Shown piece after piece: positions 9,086 to 19,344 of a stretch of DNA of 64,000 nucleotides. The stretch covers positions 372,001-436,000 of the forward strand of contig NZ_CP040887.1 of NCBI RefSeq assembly GCF_006337125.1, read 5' to 3'. The DNA comes from Serinicoccus chungangensis (GTDB lineage: Bacteria; Actinomycetota; Actinomycetes; Actinomycetales; Dermatophilaceae). The position numbers were made by a program, and so were the translations under genes. The first letter of the stretch is position 1; each line of letters opens with the position of its first letter. Under the pieces are notes generated by a model. That model had not been told where the DNA came from and did not search any database. It worked only from the letters and a program-made list of their open reading frames with translations.

Positions 9086-10374
9086 TCAGTCCTCCTGCGG
9101 GATCCGGACGCGGCCCTGGGCGGCGGCGAGGGCGATGTCCGGACGGGAGTGGCCGCCGCGCAGGCCGATCCGACCCACCGCCGCGTAGGCCTGCTCGCGC
9201 GCCCGCGCCAGGTCCTCGGCGACGGCGACCACGCTGAGGACGCGGCCCCCCGAGGAGACGAGGGCGCCGCGGTCGTCGGTGGCCGTGCCGGCGTGCAGCA
9301 CGTGCACCCCCTCCAGCTGCTCGGCCTGCTCGGTCCCGGTGACCGGGTCGCCCGTGGCGGGTGCGCCGGGGTAGTGCTCGGCCGCGACGACGACGTTGAC
9401 GCCGGTGCGCGGGTCCCACTCCAGCGGAGGCAGCGCGGCGAGCCCGCCGCGGGCTGCGGCCCGCAGCACGCCGGCCAGGGGGGTGCGCAGCCGGGCCAGG
9501 ACCACCTGGGTCTCGGGGTCGCCGAACCGGGCGTTGAACTCCACCACCCGCGGACCCGAGCGGGTGAGCGCCAGGCCGACGTAGAGCACGCCGACGAACG
9601 GCATACCGCGTCGCGCCATCTCCGCGACCGTCGGCCGGGCGACGGAGCCGAGGACCTCGGGCACGAGGTCCTCCGGGGCCCAGGTCAGCGGGGAGAGTAG
9701 GCGCCCATGCCCCCGGTGTTCGGTCCCTGGTCGCCCTCGCCGACCCGCTTGAAGTCCTGGGCCGGGTCCAGCGCCACGACGTCGGTGCCGTCGCTGAGGC
9801 AGAAGAGCGAGACCTCGGGCCCGTCGAGGTAGTCCTCGACCACGACCCGGCCACCCTCCCGGGACAGGCAGGCGGCCGCGTGGTCCAGGGCCGCCTCGCG
9901 GTCCTCGGTGACCACCACCCCCTTGCCGGCGGCGAGACCGTCCTCCTTGACGACGTAGGGCGCGCCGGTGGCGTCCAGCGCCTGCTCGACCTGGGTGACG
10001 TCGGTGCACACGTGGGCCGCCGCCGTCGGGACCCCGGCATCCGCCATGACCTCCTTGGCGAAGGCCTTGCTCCCCTCCAGCAGGGCGGCCCGGGCGCTCG
10101 GCCCGAAGCAGTCGACCCCCGCGGCACGCACCGCGTCCGCGACCCCCGCCACCAGCGGCGCCTCCGGCCCGACGACGACGAGGTCGACCCCCTGCGCACG
10201 GGCGGCCGCGACCACCGTCGCGGGGTCCGCGGGGTCGCCCGGCAGGCAACGCGCCAGCGCGGCGATGCCGGGGTTGCCGGGCAGGGCGAGCACCTCGTCG
10301 ACCGAGGGGTCGCGGGCGAGGGAGCGGACCAGGGCGTGCTCACGTGCGCCCGAGCCGAGGACGAGGACCACCAC
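9086..10374 (-). CDS. purD: Phosphoribosylamine-glycine ligase (GARS), frameshifted
   Basis: GAR synthetase, the second step of purine synthesis (ATP-grasp fold). The N-terminal part starts [15 protein letters not shown] (GTG at 10374) and contains [12 protein letters not shown] and the ATP-grasp segment [15 protein letters not shown]. The frame meets TGA at 9685 directly after [12 protein letters not shown], and the rest of the protein continues in another frame from LTWAPEDLV to 9086 with [14 protein letters not shown]. Removing two bases (an apparent TC duplication near 9691-9696), or adding one, restores about 428 residues, the normal length. The first gene of the purine operon. Probably a consensus error; a real loss of function is the alternative. 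Confidence 0.92.
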
Positions 10375-10464
10375 GGTCCAGCAGCCTATCGGCCGCGCGA
10401 GCCGCGTCGAGCCACGGGTGAGCGGGGGGAGTGGGACGCCGGACGGGCCCGAGGACGAGGATGA

Positions 10465-10500
10465 CCCTCCTGGGAGGCAGGGGGATATCTCCCAGGAGGG
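10465..10500. repeat. Perfect 12-bp inverted repeat upstream of purD
   Basis: CCCTCCTGGGAG (10465-10476) and CTCCCAGGAGGG (10489-10500) are perfect complements separated by 12 nt. They lie 91 bp upstream of the purD start in the 285 bp region between divergent purD and the LuxR-type gene. It could be an operator, an attenuator-like hairpin in the purD leader, or a bidirectional terminator. No T-tract follows on either strand. The remainder of the region (10375-10659) shows no gene. Confidence 0.5.
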
Positions 10501-10659
10501 CCATCGGCAGGGCAGGGTCGACGCGGGCTGATGGGGGGCTGCCCACGCGACACGCACGATCCCTGCGCCGGTCGTAACCGACGTTATCAATGTGGCACAC
10601 CGACGGGGGCGATGTCACGCCAGGGCGCGTCGGAATGCTGCCGTTGACGGACATCCGAC

Positions 10660-11688
10660 ATGATGGAGGACATGGACGCTCGGGACGGGGCACGGCTGCA
10701 CGGCTCGGCCTACGAGGACTTCATCGCCGGGGTGTTCCGCCAGGCCGTGCGCTTCGGCAACCCCACGCGGCGCGCGCTGCGCGACGCGGGCCTGACGGAC
10801 GAGGAGATCGACGAGGCCACGGCCGAGCTGGAGGCGCGCGGCTTCCTGCGGCCGGGCACCGCGCCCGGGACCTGGGACGTCGTGCCGCCGCGCGAGGCGG
10901 TGGCACGGTATGCCGCAGAGACCGAGCACCGGCTGCGGCTGGCCCGGGCCACGGCCGGGGAGCTGGAGCGGGCGTGGCGACGGGCGGCGGACGGCGGGGT
11001 GCACCGGGCGGTCCCCGGGATGGACTTCCTGGCCGGCGTCGACGAGATCGTGGGTCGCATCACCGCGATGCACCTGGCGACGACCGAGCGGCTCTGGTGG
11101 GCCATCGACGGCTCGGTGGCCAGCCGCCGGCTGCTCGGGCTCGCCGCCGAGGACCCGGGGCTGCTCTCCGTGCGGCCCGGGGTCGACCGTCGGCTCATCC
11201 TCGACACCAGCCTGCTGGAGCTGCCTGCCACGGTGGCGGTGATGGAGCAGGCCGTGCGCGACGGCGCCCTCGTCCGGACCGGCAACGGGGTGCCGGTCAC
11301 CGCGGTCGTCTGCGACGAGGACGCGACGCTCGTCGACATCAGCCGCTTCGACCCCGAGGGCATCGGGTCCTTCGAGGCCCGGTTGCAGGCCCCGGTGGCC
11401 GCCGTGGCCAGTCTCATCGAGCGGACCTGGCTGCTGGCCGCCCCCTACGGGCCCATGCGTGACGCCGCTCGGCGCAAGGAGGTGGGAGGGTCGTCGGCGC
11501 CCCTGGACGAGCGGGACCAGACCATCCTCACCCTCCTCGTCAGCGGGGCGTCGGACCAGGTGATCGCCCGCCGGTGCGACATCTCCGTGCGGACCGTCGA
11601 GCGGCGCGTCCGCTACCTCATGGAGCACCTCGGGGCCGCCACCCGCTGCCACGCCGGGGCCCAGGCCGTCCGCCGCGGCTGGGTCTGA
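10660..11688 (+). CDS. LuxR-type transcriptional regulator
   Basis: A 342-residue regulator. Residues ~1-70 form a TrmB-like winged-helix segment (ALRDAGLTDEEIDEATAELEARG), residues ~70-260 an uncharacterised sensor region, and the last ~65 residues a GerE/LuxR helix-turn-helix (LDERDQTILTLLVSGASDQV, then RCDISVRTVERRV). No receiver or ATPase domain is visible. Such two-HTH regulators are common in Actinobacteria and their ligands are mostly unknown. ATG codons at 10660, 10663 and 10672 are all possible starts. It is divergent from purD and 84 bp upstream of the HelD gene. Confidence 0.75.
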   Translation: MMEDMDARDGARLHGSAYEDFIAGVFRQAVRFGNPTRRALRDAGLTDEEIDEATAELEARGFLRPGTAPGTWDVVPPREAVARYAAETEHRLRLARATAGELERAWRRAADGGVHRAVPGMDFLAGVDEIVGRITAMHLATTERLWWAIDGSVASRRLLGLAAEDPGLLSVRPGVDRRLILDTSLLELPATVAVMEQAVRDGALVRTGNGVPVTAVVCDEDATLVDISRFDPEGIGSFEARLQAPVAAVASLIERTWLLAAPYGPMRDAARRKEVGGSSAPLDERDQTILTLLVSGASDQVIARRCDISVRTVERRVRYLMEHLGAATRCHAGAQAVRRGWV

Positions 11689-11772
11689 CGCCCCGGACCG
11701 ATAGACTGACGACTTTGCGGGGGCCGCCGTGGCGGCGCTGCGGCCCCGGGAGATCGCACGGAAGGTGGGCGG

Positions 11773-14016
11773 ATGACCGAGCTGGCGACGACCGACCAGA
11801 CGGTCGCGGCCGAGATCGCCACCGAGCAGGCGCACGTGGACAAGGTCTACGCCGAGCTCGGCAAGGCGGCCGCGCGCGTCGAGCTGGTGCACGCGGAGGG
11901 CATGGCCCGGGGGCAGACCGACCGCAAGGGCACCGGGGACCCCCGGGAGGAGGAGATGGCCGGGCTCTTCGAGCGGGACGCCCTCGTCTACTCCGCCCAC
12001 CGGAGGCGGGCCTCGCTGGAGCACCAGCACGAGGGCCTCGTCTTCGGCCGGCTCGACCTGGAGCACGCGGTGCCCGACGAGCAGGGGGCCACCCGGGAGG
12101 TGCGCTACGTCGGGCGTCTGGGCGTGCGCGACGACGACTACGAGCCGTTGGTGGTGGACTGGCGGGCGCCGGCCGCCGCACCGTTCTACCGCGCCACCCC
12201 CGTGGACCTGCAGGGCGTCCTGCGCCGTCGGGTCCTGCGCTGCCAGGGCGTGCAGGTCGTCGGCGTCGAGGACGACCTCATGGTGGCCGAGCCCCCGGAG
12301 GACGTCGTCGTGGTCGGCGACGGGGCGCTGCTGGCCGCGCTGACCCGCAGCCGCGGTGCCCGGATGCGCGACATCGTCGCCACCATCCAGCACCACCAGG
12401 ACGAGGCCATCCGGGCGCCTGCCCGGGGCATCACCGAGATCACCGGTGGCCCGGGCACGGGGAAGACCGTGGTCGCGCTCCATCGGGCGGCCTACCTGCT
12501 CTACTCCGACCGCCGCCGGTTCGAGGGCGGCGGGGTGCTCGTCGTCGGGCCGTCCGCCGCCTACACCGCCTACATCGAGCGGGTCCTGCCCTCGCTGGGC
12601 GAGGACTCGGTCGTGCTCCGCTCCCTCGGGGACGTCCTCGGCGGCATCACCGCCACCCGGCTGGACCCGCCCGCGGTCTCCGCGACCAAGGGCAGCCTGC
12701 GCGTCCGCCGGCTGCTCGCGCGGCTGGTCCGCGAGCCGATCCCGGAGGCGCCGGTGCAGCTGCGGACCTTCGTGGCCGGGCACGCCATCCGGCTGGACGC
12801 CCCCGACCTCGACCGTGCGCGGGCCCAGGTGCTGCGCCACCACCACCGCAACGCCGGCTACGACGCGGCGGTGGACGCCCTGGCGCAGCTGGCCTGGGCG
12901 CAGGCCGACCACGGGGAGCGCGACGACTTCGTCGACCGGTTCCGCGACTCCGGCGACGTCGAGGCGTTCATGCGCCACTGGTGGCGACCGGTCGACCCTC
13001 GCGAGATGCTGCTGTGGCTGGCCGACGAGGGCCTCGTCCGGCGGCTCGGAGGGCTGGACGCCGAGGCCGCGGCCGGACTCGCGGCGTCCTACCAGGAGGC
13101 CCTGCGGCTCGGTTCCTGGACCGTGGCCGACGTCGCGCTCGTCGACGACCTCGCCGCCCGGCTCGGGCCCGTGGTCGAGCTGCCCAGCGAGGAGCGCGGG
13201 TTCTACGAGATCGAGGAGCTGGACGACGCCAGCCAGTACGGCGTCTCGGCCCTGCGGGTGGGCGCGGACGGGCAGACCGACGGGGCGGTGGCGCCGGGCC
13301 GGGGCCAGCGGCTCTCCGCCGACCCGCGCGAGCGGCTGCTCGCCGGACGGGTGGGGGAGACGGAGGAGTACGCCCACGTCCTCGTCGACGAGGCCCAGGA
13401 CCTCTCGCCGATGCAGTGGCGGATGCTCGGTCGGCGTGGTCGGTGGGCCTCGTGGACCGTCGTGGGCGACCTCGCCCAGGCCTCCTGGGACGACCTCGCC
13501 GAGGCCCGTCAGGCGCGTGAGGAGGCCTTCGGCGGGGCGCCTCGCCAGGCGTTCCACATGGACACCAACTACCGCAACGCCCGGGAGATCTTCGACCTGG
13601 CGGCGCGGCTCATCACCGAGCACGTGCCGGACGCCGACATCCCGCAGGCGGTCCGCGAGACCGGTCACGAGCCCCGGGACCTGACGGTGCGGGCGGACGA
13701 GACGGCCGCGCGGGTGGCCGGGGAGGTGGCGGACCTGCGGGAGCAGGTGTCCGGCGCCATCGCGGTCATCGCCCCCTGGTCCTGGCACGGGCGGCTGTCC
13801 GACGTCGTCACGGGGGAGCAGGTCGTCCTCGTCGACCCGCTGTCGACCAAGGGCCTGGAGTACGACGCCACCGTCGTGGTGGACCCCGACGCGATCGTCC
13901 GGGAGTCCCCGGGCGGCGTGCGGGCCCTCTACGTCGTGCTCACCCGGGCCGCCCACCGCATGACGGTGCTGCGGCCTGTGGACGAGGCCGTCCCCTCCGT
14001 CGGTGGGGGCCGCTAG
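11773..14016 (+). CDS. helD: HelD-family RNA polymerase-associated helicase (class II)
   Basis: A 747-residue UvrD-like ATPase. The N-terminal coiled-coil arm is followed by the HelD hallmark VDWRAPAAAPFYRAT, Walker A GGPGTGKT (residues ~228-235), Walker B LVDEAQDLSP and the late helicase motif KGLEYDATVV. HelD proteins insert arms into the RNA polymerase channels and clear stalled or inhibitor-bound enzyme; actinobacterial members (HelR) can confer rifampicin tolerance. A TAGACT hexamer near 11702 and an AAGG-rich ribosome site just before the ATG suggest a leadered transcript. It ends 10 bp before dnaX. Confidence 0.88.
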   Translation: MTELATTDQTVAAEIATEQAHVDKVYAELGKAAARVELVHAEGMARGQTDRKGTGDPREEEMAGLFERDALVYSAHRRRASLEHQHEGLVFGRLDLEHAVPDEQGATREVRYVGRLGVRDDDYEPLVVDWRAPAAAPFYRATPVDLQGVLRRRVLRCQGVQVVGVEDDLMVAEPPEDVVVVGDGALLAALTRSRGARMRDIVATIQHHQDEAIRAPARGITEITGGPGTGKTVVALHRAAYLLYSDRRRFEGGGVLVVGPSAAYTAYIERVLPSLGEDSVVLRSLGDVLGGITATRLDPPAVSATKGSLRVRRLLARLVREPIPEAPVQLRTFVAGHAIRLDAPDLDRARAQVLRHHHRNAGYDAAVDALAQLAWAQADHGERDDFVDRFRDSGDVEAFMRHWWRPVDPREMLLWLADEGLVRRLGGLDAEAAAGLAASYQEALRLGSWTVADVALVDDLAARLGPVVELPSEERGFYEIEELDDASQYGVSALRVGADGQTDGAVAPGRGQRLSADPRERLLAGRVGETEEYAHVLVDEAQDLSPMQWRMLGRRGRWASWTVVGDLAQASWDDLAEARQAREEAFGGAPRQAFHMDTNYRNAREIFDLAARLITEHVPDADIPQAVRETGHEPRDLTVRADETAARVAGEVADLREQVSGAIAVIAPWSWHGRLSDVVTGEQVVLVDPLSTKGLEYDATVVVDPDAIVRESPGGVRALYVVLTRAAHRMTVLRPVDEAVPSVGGGR

Positions 14017-14026
14017 GGTCACGGGT

Positions 14027-16642
14027 GTGAGCATCGCGCTGTACCGCCGCTACCGGCCCGAGACCTTCGCCGACGTCATCGGGCAGGAGCACGTCACCGA
14101 GCCGCTCATGCAGGCGCTGCGCTCGGAGCGGGTGAGCCACGCCTACCTCTTCTCGGGGCCGCGTGGGTGCGGCAAGACCACGAGCGCGCGCATCCTCGCC
14201 CGCTGCCTCAACTGCGAGCAGGGGCCCACGCCCGAGCCCTGCGGCACCTGCGAGTCGTGCGTGGCGCTGGCCCGGGACGGCGCCGGGTCGGTCGACGTCA
14301 TCGAGATCGACGCGGCCAGCCACGGGCGGGTGGACGACACCCGCGAGCTGCGCGAGCGCGCGGCCTTCGGGCCCGCGACGGCGCGCTACAAGATCTACAT
14401 CATCGACGAGGCCCACATGGTCAGCCGGGAGGGCTTCAACTCCCTGCTCAAGGTCGTGGAGGAGCCCCCGCCGCACGTGAAGTTCATCTTCGCGACCACC
14501 GAGCCGGAGAAGGTCCTGGCGACCATCCGCTCGCGCACCCACCACTACCCCTTCCACCTCGTCCCGCCGCAGCGGCTCACGGCCTACCTGGAGCAGCTGT
14601 GCCGGACGGAGGGGGTCCACCTCGAGCCGGGGGTGCTGTCGTTCGTGACCCGGGCCGGAGGCGGGTCCGTGCGCGACTCGCTGTCGGTGCTGGACCAGCT
14701 GATCTCCGGCGCGGGCGAGGACGGCCTCACCTACGAGCGCACCGCGGCGCTGCTGGGCTTCACCGACGTCGAGCTGCTCGACGCGGTCGTCGAGGCGGTC
14801 GCGGCCGGTGACGCGGCCACCGTCTTCGCGCAGGTCGACCGAGTCATGGAGTCCGGGCACGACCCGCGGCGCTTCGTCGAGGACCTGCTCGAGCGCTACC
14901 GCGACCTCATCGTCCTCGCCGCCGTGGGCGAGCAGGCCGGCGGGCTGCTCCCCGGGCTGCCCGAGGACCAGGTGGAGCGGATGCGCCGGCAGGCGCAGGC
15001 CTACGGCGCGGCCGGGCTCTCGCGGGCGGGCGACCTGGTGAGCCGGGGGCTGTCGGAGATGACGGGTGCGGTGTCCTACCGGCTGGTCCTGGAGCTGCTG
15101 GCGGCCCGTCTGCTGCTGCCCGCCGCCCAGGGTGAGGAGGGTCACGGGGCCCGGCTGGACCGCATCGAGCGCCGGCTCGGCGCGGCCGACCTCCCGGCCG
15201 AGGGGATCGGTGCGGGTCGGCGCGGGGGTGCGTCGCGGGGCGACGAGGGTGCCGCGGGTGGCCCTGGGTCGACGGCTCCGGGGCGGGGCGCGTCGCAGGA
15301 GCCCTCGGCCCGGCAGCGCGCCACGGCGCAGGCGAGGGCCACAGTGGGAGGGTCGGCACCGACGGCACCCCCCACCGAGCCCGCCCCGCTGGGCGGGGAG
15401 CAGCCCTCTGCGGCGGGTCCGGGACGGGCCGAGGGGCAGCAGGCCGAGGGGCAGCGGACGGATCCCGGTGCGCAGGCACCGGGTCACCTGGACACGGCCG
15501 CGCTGCGTCGGCACTGGCCGGAGATCATCGCCGCCGTGCGCTCGATCAGTCGCCGCACAGCAGGGGCGCTGGAGTCGATCCAGGTCGTCGACTTCGACGG
15601 ACGGCGGCTGCTCGTCGGGATGCCGGACGAGCGGTGGATCCGCCACTTCATGGGCACCTCCAACGAGGAGGCGCTGCGCCAGGGGGTGCTGGACGCGCTC
15701 GCTCTCGACACCCGGATCGAGGCCACCGTGCTCGGTGGCCACCCGCCCGCCGCCGACGGCGGGTCTGGCCGCGGGGGTCCGGCCACCACGGCACCGGCGC
15801 AGACCGCCGGAGGTGCCGAGGCCCCAGGATCGCGCCAGCGGGCCGGTGACCGCCCCCGCCAGCCCACGGCGCGGCCGGACGGCCCGCCCCCGGGCTCACC
15901 CGGCCGGGGAGCGGCCGAGCCGCCGGAGGACGAGCCCGAGCGAGCCCCGGAGGAGCCGCCGGAGCCGGACGACTGGGCCCCGCCAGAGGACGTGGGGGCG
16001 CCCCACGGCGCGTCCTCGGCACCAGGCCGGACGGACACGCCCGGGTCGGGGCCGGGGGCCGGGGCGGCGCCCGCGCTCCCCGACGGCATCCCCGACGCGC
16101 CGATGCGGGGACGGCTGCGGACGCGTGGGGCGACCCCCGACGCCGGCGCCGGGGAGCCGCCGACGTCCGGCAGCGCACCGGTGCGGGTGCGGGGCCGGGG
16201 CGGCGCCGACCCCGCTCCCGGCCAGCGACAGCGCGGCCCCGCCGAGCCGGGGCTGGCCGAGCAGCTGGGCGCCGGCGCGCGCCCGGGTGGCCCCGCCCCC
16301 GACCAGCCGGAGTGGTCTCAGCGGACCGCCGGGCAGGGGGCTCCCGCCTGGGCGACCGGTGCGGAGCCCGCCCCGGCCGGCGCGGACGCCGTCGGCGGTG
16401 GTGCAGCCGCGGCGGACGACGACCCGCCGGGCGCCGACGCGGCCGACACCCCGGGACCCGGTGCGGGGTCCTCCGGGGCGAGCCGGGCCCGGGCCACCGA
16501 CCAGCCGGTGCGGTCACCGGGTGGGGACGCCCCGAGCGAGGACGACGAGGACCTCGCGACCTCCGGCACGGTCGGGCAGCCGGTCATCGAGAGCGTCCTG
16601 GGCGGTACTGTCATCGCCATCAACGACGACCCCGTGGCGTGA
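14027..16642 (+). CDS. dnaX: DNA polymerase III subunit gamma/tau
   Basis: Clamp-loader ATPase of the replisome, 871 residues. It starts [20 protein letters not shown], Walker A is GPRGCGKT (44-51), the zinc-binding cysteines are C63, C72, C75 and C78, and Walker B is IIDEAHM. After the collar domain (to ~360) comes a long Pro/Gly/Ala-rich tail interrupted at ~490-575 by a folded segment ([14 protein letters not shown] to RIEATVLG), probably the tau domain contacting polymerase. GTG 14027 was chosen because the family starts there and a TAGGGT hexamer ends 8 nt before it, suggesting leaderless translation. Confidence 0.95.
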   Translation: MSIALYRRYRPETFADVIGQEHVTEPLMQALRSERVSHAYLFSGPRGCGKTTSARILARCLNCEQGPTPEPCGTCESCVALARDGAGSVDVIEIDAASHGRVDDTRELRERAAFGPATARYKIYIIDEAHMVSREGFNSLLKVVEEPPPHVKFIFATTEPEKVLATIRSRTHHYPFHLVPPQRLTAYLEQLCRTEGVHLEPGVLSFVTRAGGGSVRDSLSVLDQLISGAGEDGLTYERTAALLGFTDVELLDAVVEAVAAGDAATVFAQVDRVMESGHDPRRFVEDLLERYRDLIVLAAVGEQAGGLLPGLPEDQVERMRRQAQAYGAAGLSRAGDLVSRGLSEMTGAVSYRLVLELLAARLLLPAAQGEEGHGARLDRIERRLGAADLPAEGIGAGRRGGASRGDEGAAGGPGSTAPGRGASQEPSARQRATAQARATVGGSAPTAPPTEPAPLGGEQPSAAGPGRAEGQQAEGQRTDPGAQAPGHLDTAALRRHWPEIIAAVRSISRRTAGALESIQVVDFDGRRLLVGMPDERWIRHFMGTSNEEALRQGVLDALALDTRIEATVLGGHPPAADGGSGRGGPATTAPAQTAGGAEAPGSRQRAGDRPRQPTARPDGPPPGSPGRGAAEPPEDEPERAPEEPPEPDDWAPPEDVGAPHGASSAPGRTDTPGSGPGAGAAPALPDGIPDAPMRGRLRTRGATPDAGAGEPPTSGSAPVRVRGRGGADPAPGQRQRGPAEPGLAEQLGAGARPGGPAPDQPEWSQRTAGQGAPAWATGAEPAPAGADAVGGGAAAADDDPPGADAADTPGPGAGSSGASRARATDQPVRSPGGDAPSEDDEDLATSGTVGQPVIESVLGGTVIAINDDPVA

Positions 16643-16655
16643 GGACGGCCCAGGC

Positions 16656-17330
16656 ATGATCTACGAGCTGCTCCATCCCGTGGTGACCCCGTTGGCCACG
16701 GCGATCTGGCGGCCCGAGGTCCTCGGGCTGGACCACGTGCCCATGGACGGCCCGGTCATCCTCGCGAGCAACCACCGCTCCTTCATCGACAGCGTGGTCA
16801 TCCCGCTCACGGCACCCCGCCAGGTGGCCTTCCTCGCCAAGTCCGAGTACTTCACCGGCACCGGGATCAAGGGGTGGATCAGCCGCGAGTGGTTCACCGG
16901 TGTCGGGTCGATCCCCGTGGACCGCGACGACACCCGGGCGGCGCAGAAGTCCCTCGACCTAGCCCTGGCGCACCTCCGCGAGGGGGGCGCCTTCGGGATC
17001 TACCCCGAGGGCACCCGTTCGCGCGACGGGCGCCTCTACCGCGGCCGGACCGGGGTCGCCTGGCTGGCCCTGGAGGCGGGGTGCCCGGTCGTGCCGGTCG
17101 GGCTGCAGGGCACCCAGGACATCCAACCGGTGGGCAGCCGCTTCCCACGCCGGGCGAAGGTGCGGGTGGAGTTCGGCGCGCCGATCGACGTCGCCGGACG
17201 CTTCGACGGGGTGCCCCAGGGGCGCGCCCGGCGCGAGCTCACCGACGAGGTCATGCAGCGCATCCGCGAGCTCTCCGGCCAGGAGTGGGCCGGGGAGTAC
17301 GCCCAGCGCTCCGGCGACGCCCCCGCCTGA
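16656..17330 (+). CDS. Lysophospholipid acyltransferase (PlsC family)
   Basis: A 224-residue 1-acylglycerol-3-phosphate acyltransferase-like membrane-associated enzyme. It contains the catalytic NHX4D motif as SNHRSFID (~residues 31-38), the substrate-binding [10 protein letters not shown] motif and the downstream [11 protein letters not shown]. It would transfer an acyl group to lysophosphatidate or a related glycerolipid. It lies 13 bp after dnaX on the same strand and 96 bp before recR, so it is probably co-transcribed with dnaX. Confidence 0.88.
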   Translation: MIYELLHPVVTPLATAIWRPEVLGLDHVPMDGPVILASNHRSFIDSVVIPLTAPRQVAFLAKSEYFTGTGIKGWISREWFTGVGSIPVDRDDTRAAQKSLDLALAHLREGGAFGIYPEGTRSRDGRLYRGRTGVAWLALEAGCPVVPVGLQGTQDIQPVGSRFPRRAKVRVEFGAPIDVAGRFDGVPQGRARRELTDEVMQRIRELSGQEWAGEYAQRSGDAPA

Positions 17331-17426
17331 GCCCCGGCCGGTGGCGGCCCTCCCGCCCCGTGCCGGACCAGCCGCCCGGGCGAGCCGCGGCGCGGGTGTC
17401 AGCGGCACCGCCTACAGTGGCGTGTT

Positions 17427-18044
17427 GTGTATGAAGGCGTGGTCCAGGACCTGATCGACGAGCTGGGTCGGCTCCCCGGTGTCGGCCCCAAGGGAGCCCA
17501 GCGGATGGCCTTCCACCTGCTCGCCGCGGACCCCGAGGACATCACCCGCCTCGCCGAGGCCCTCCTGCAGATCCGGGAGAAGGTGCGCTTCTGCGAGGTC
17601 TGCGGCAACGTCGCGGAGGCCGAGCGCTGCCGGATCTGCCTGGACGACCGGCGCGACCCGAGCATGATCTGCGTCGTCGAGCAGAGCCAGGACGTCGCCG
17701 CCATCGAGCGGACCCGGGAGTTCCGCGGGCGCTACCACGTGCTCGGTGGAGCCATCAACCCCATCGGTGGCGTGGGCCCGGAGGACCTACGGGTCCGCGA
17801 GCTGGTCGCCCGGCTCGCGGACGGTCAGGTCGCCGAGGTCATCATCGCGACCGACCCCAACCTCGAGGGCGAGGCGACGGCGACCTACCTCGCCCGCCTG
17901 CTCAAGCCCTACGACGGCGTGCGGGTCAGCCGCCTCGCCTCCGGGCTCCCCGTCGGGGGCGACCTGGAGTACGCCGACGAGGTCACCCTGGGGCGCGCCT
18001 TCGAGGGGCGCCGGATGATCTCGACGGGCACGGCCGGGTCCTGA
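17427..18044 (+). CDS. recR: Recombination mediator RecR
   Basis: A 205-residue RecFOR-pathway protein that helps load RecA at gaps. An N-terminal HhH ([20 protein letters not shown]) is followed by a four-Cys zinc finger (C57, C60, C69, C72), a Toprim domain beginning [14 protein letters not shown] and the C-terminal Walker-B-like region. The usual neighbour YbaB is absent between dnaX and recR; an acyltransferase gene lies there instead. The GTG start is preceded at 8 nt by TACAGT (17413-17418), indicating its own leaderless promoter. Confidence 0.95.
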   Translation: MYEGVVQDLIDELGRLPGVGPKGAQRMAFHLLAADPEDITRLAEALLQIREKVRFCEVCGNVAEAERCRICLDDRRDPSMICVVEQSQDVAAIERTREFRGRYHVLGGAINPIGGVGPEDLRVRELVARLADGQVAEVIIATDPNLEGEATATYLARLLKPYDGVRVSRLASGLPVGGDLEYADEVTLGRAFEGRRMISTGTAGS

Positions 18045-18106
18045 CCCGCGGCGCCGGACTGGCGCGCGCACAGCCCTCGCGGAGCGCTTTCCCCTAGGGT
18101 GGGGGC

Positions 18107-18667
18107 ATGGTCGACGACTGGGCACAGCCGGCGCGGGAGATGCACGCCGAGGTGGCCGCCTACTTCAGCAGCCTGGAGGAGGTGGCCTCGGGCGAGGCCG
18201 CCGAGTCGGCGCTGCCGCTCCTGCTCCTCAGCGTGGGGCAGCTGTGCGCGGCCGGCGCGCGGCTGGGTGCCCTGGTCGACGTGGTGCCCGCCGAGCGCTT
18301 CGAGCCCGACGCCGGCCCGGACGCCGACCTCGAGCGCGTCCGCGAGGCCCTGCACACGCTGCTCGGCGGCCTCGACGACTACTGCGACCTGGAGGACCCC
18401 GTCCTCACGGGTGAGGTCACCCGCGGCTCGCTCGCGGACGACCTCGTCGCCGTGGCCGCGGACCTCGCCCACGGCCAGGAGCACTACCTCGCCGGACGCC
18501 CGACGGAGGCGATGTGGTGGTGGCAGTTCAGCTACCTCTCCTCCTGGGGCGAGCGTGCCGCCGCCGCGCTGCGCGTGCTGCACACGCTGTTGGCGCACGT
18601 CCGGCTCGACGCCACCGACGAGCAGGTCATGGAGGCCGAGCTCGCCGCGCTGCACGCCGTCACCTGA
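18107..18667 (+). CDS. DUF5063 domain protein
   Basis: A 186-residue acidic, all-helical protein that commonly follows recR in Actinobacteria. The segment MWWWQFSYLSSWGERAAAALR is the conserved core. No catalytic motif is visible and the function is unknown. ATG 18107 is preceded at 6 nt by TAGGGT (18095-18100), so it may have an independent leaderless transcript 62 bp after recR. The 81 bp to the convergent mrpG stop shows nothing recognisable. Confidence 0.8.
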   Translation: MVDDWAQPAREMHAEVAAYFSSLEEVASGEAAESALPLLLLSVGQLCAAGARLGALVDVVPAERFEPDAGPDADLERVREALHTLLGGLDDYCDLEDPVLTGEVTRGSLADDLVAVAADLAHGQEHYLAGRPTEAMWWWQFSYLSSWGERAAAALRVLHTLLAHVRLDATDEQVMEAELAALHAVT

Positions 18668-18748
18668 CGACGAGCCACGGGCCGGAGACGCGTCGGCGAC
18701 GGCCGTGCTCGGTGCCCGTCGTCCCCGGGACGTGTGCCGTGGGGCGGC

Positions 18749-19087
18749 TCAGGCCAGGTCGTTGGGGTCCGTGGCGGGGTCGAGGGGGGCGCCCGAGCGG
18801 TAGGCCGCCCGACCCAGGGCGTTGGAGGCGACTGAGCTCATGATGATGAAGCCGGCGATCGTGACGAGGAGCTTGATGAGGGTGATGACGTCGAACCCGT
18901 GCAGCTGCACGTGTGCGACGTAGACCCCGGTCGCGATCCACGGCAGGCCCATGCCGGTGGCGCCGGACAGCACGTTGATCCGCGAGAGGCCGTCCCGTGC
19001 GCGGAGCATGGCGATCGCGCTGAGCAGGACGAAGACGGAGCCGCCGATGCACAGCACACCGACGAGGAGGGTCAGCAGCAGGGTCAT
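18749..19087 (-). CDS. mrpG: Mrp Na+/H+ antiporter subunit G
   Basis: A 112-residue membrane protein with three hydrophobic helices. The conserved core is LRARDGLSRINVLSGATGMG and the C-terminal part continues with ALGRAAYRSG. It is a small accessory subunit of the hetero-oligomeric Mrp cation/proton antiporter. Its ATG at 19087 overlaps the mrpF stop (ATGA), so it is translationally coupled as the last gene of the operon. Confidence 0.92.
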   Translation of the reverse strand: MTLLLTLLVGVLCIGGSVFVLLSAIAMLRARDGLSRINVLSGATGMGLPWIATGVYVAHVQLHGFDVITLIKLLVTIAGFIIMSSVASNALGRAAYRSGAPLDPATDPNDLA

Positions 19088-19344
19088 CGGCGCCCCCTCG
19101 TGAGGATCCGGGCCAGCGAGACCGTCGCCAGGATGCCGACGAGCGCGGCGAGGGAGGCGACGTCGAGGAGCACGATGGACTCGGCGTTGAGGCCGATCAT
19201 GAGGAAGATGCCGACCGCGCAGAAGTAGACGAGGTCGCTCACCGCGGCGACCGAGGCGTCGTCGCGCGAGAGCAGCACGCGGACGAGGCCGAGCACGGCG
19301 GCGAGCAGCAGGATCGCCACGGTGGTCCAGACGACGAAGGTCAT
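19084..19344 (-). CDS. mrpF: Mrp Na+/H+ antiporter subunit F
   Basis: An 86-residue protein with three predicted transmembrane helices, beginning MTFVVWTTVAILLLAAVLGL, with the typical SDLVYFCAVGIFLMIGL segment and a final LATVSLARILTRGRR. Overlaps mrpE upstream and mrpG downstream by 4 bp each. Confidence 0.9.
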   Translation of the reverse strand: MTFVVWTTVAILLLAAVLGLVRVLLSRDDASVAAVSDLVYFCAVGIFLMIGLNAESIVLLDVASLAALVGILATVSLARILTRGRR

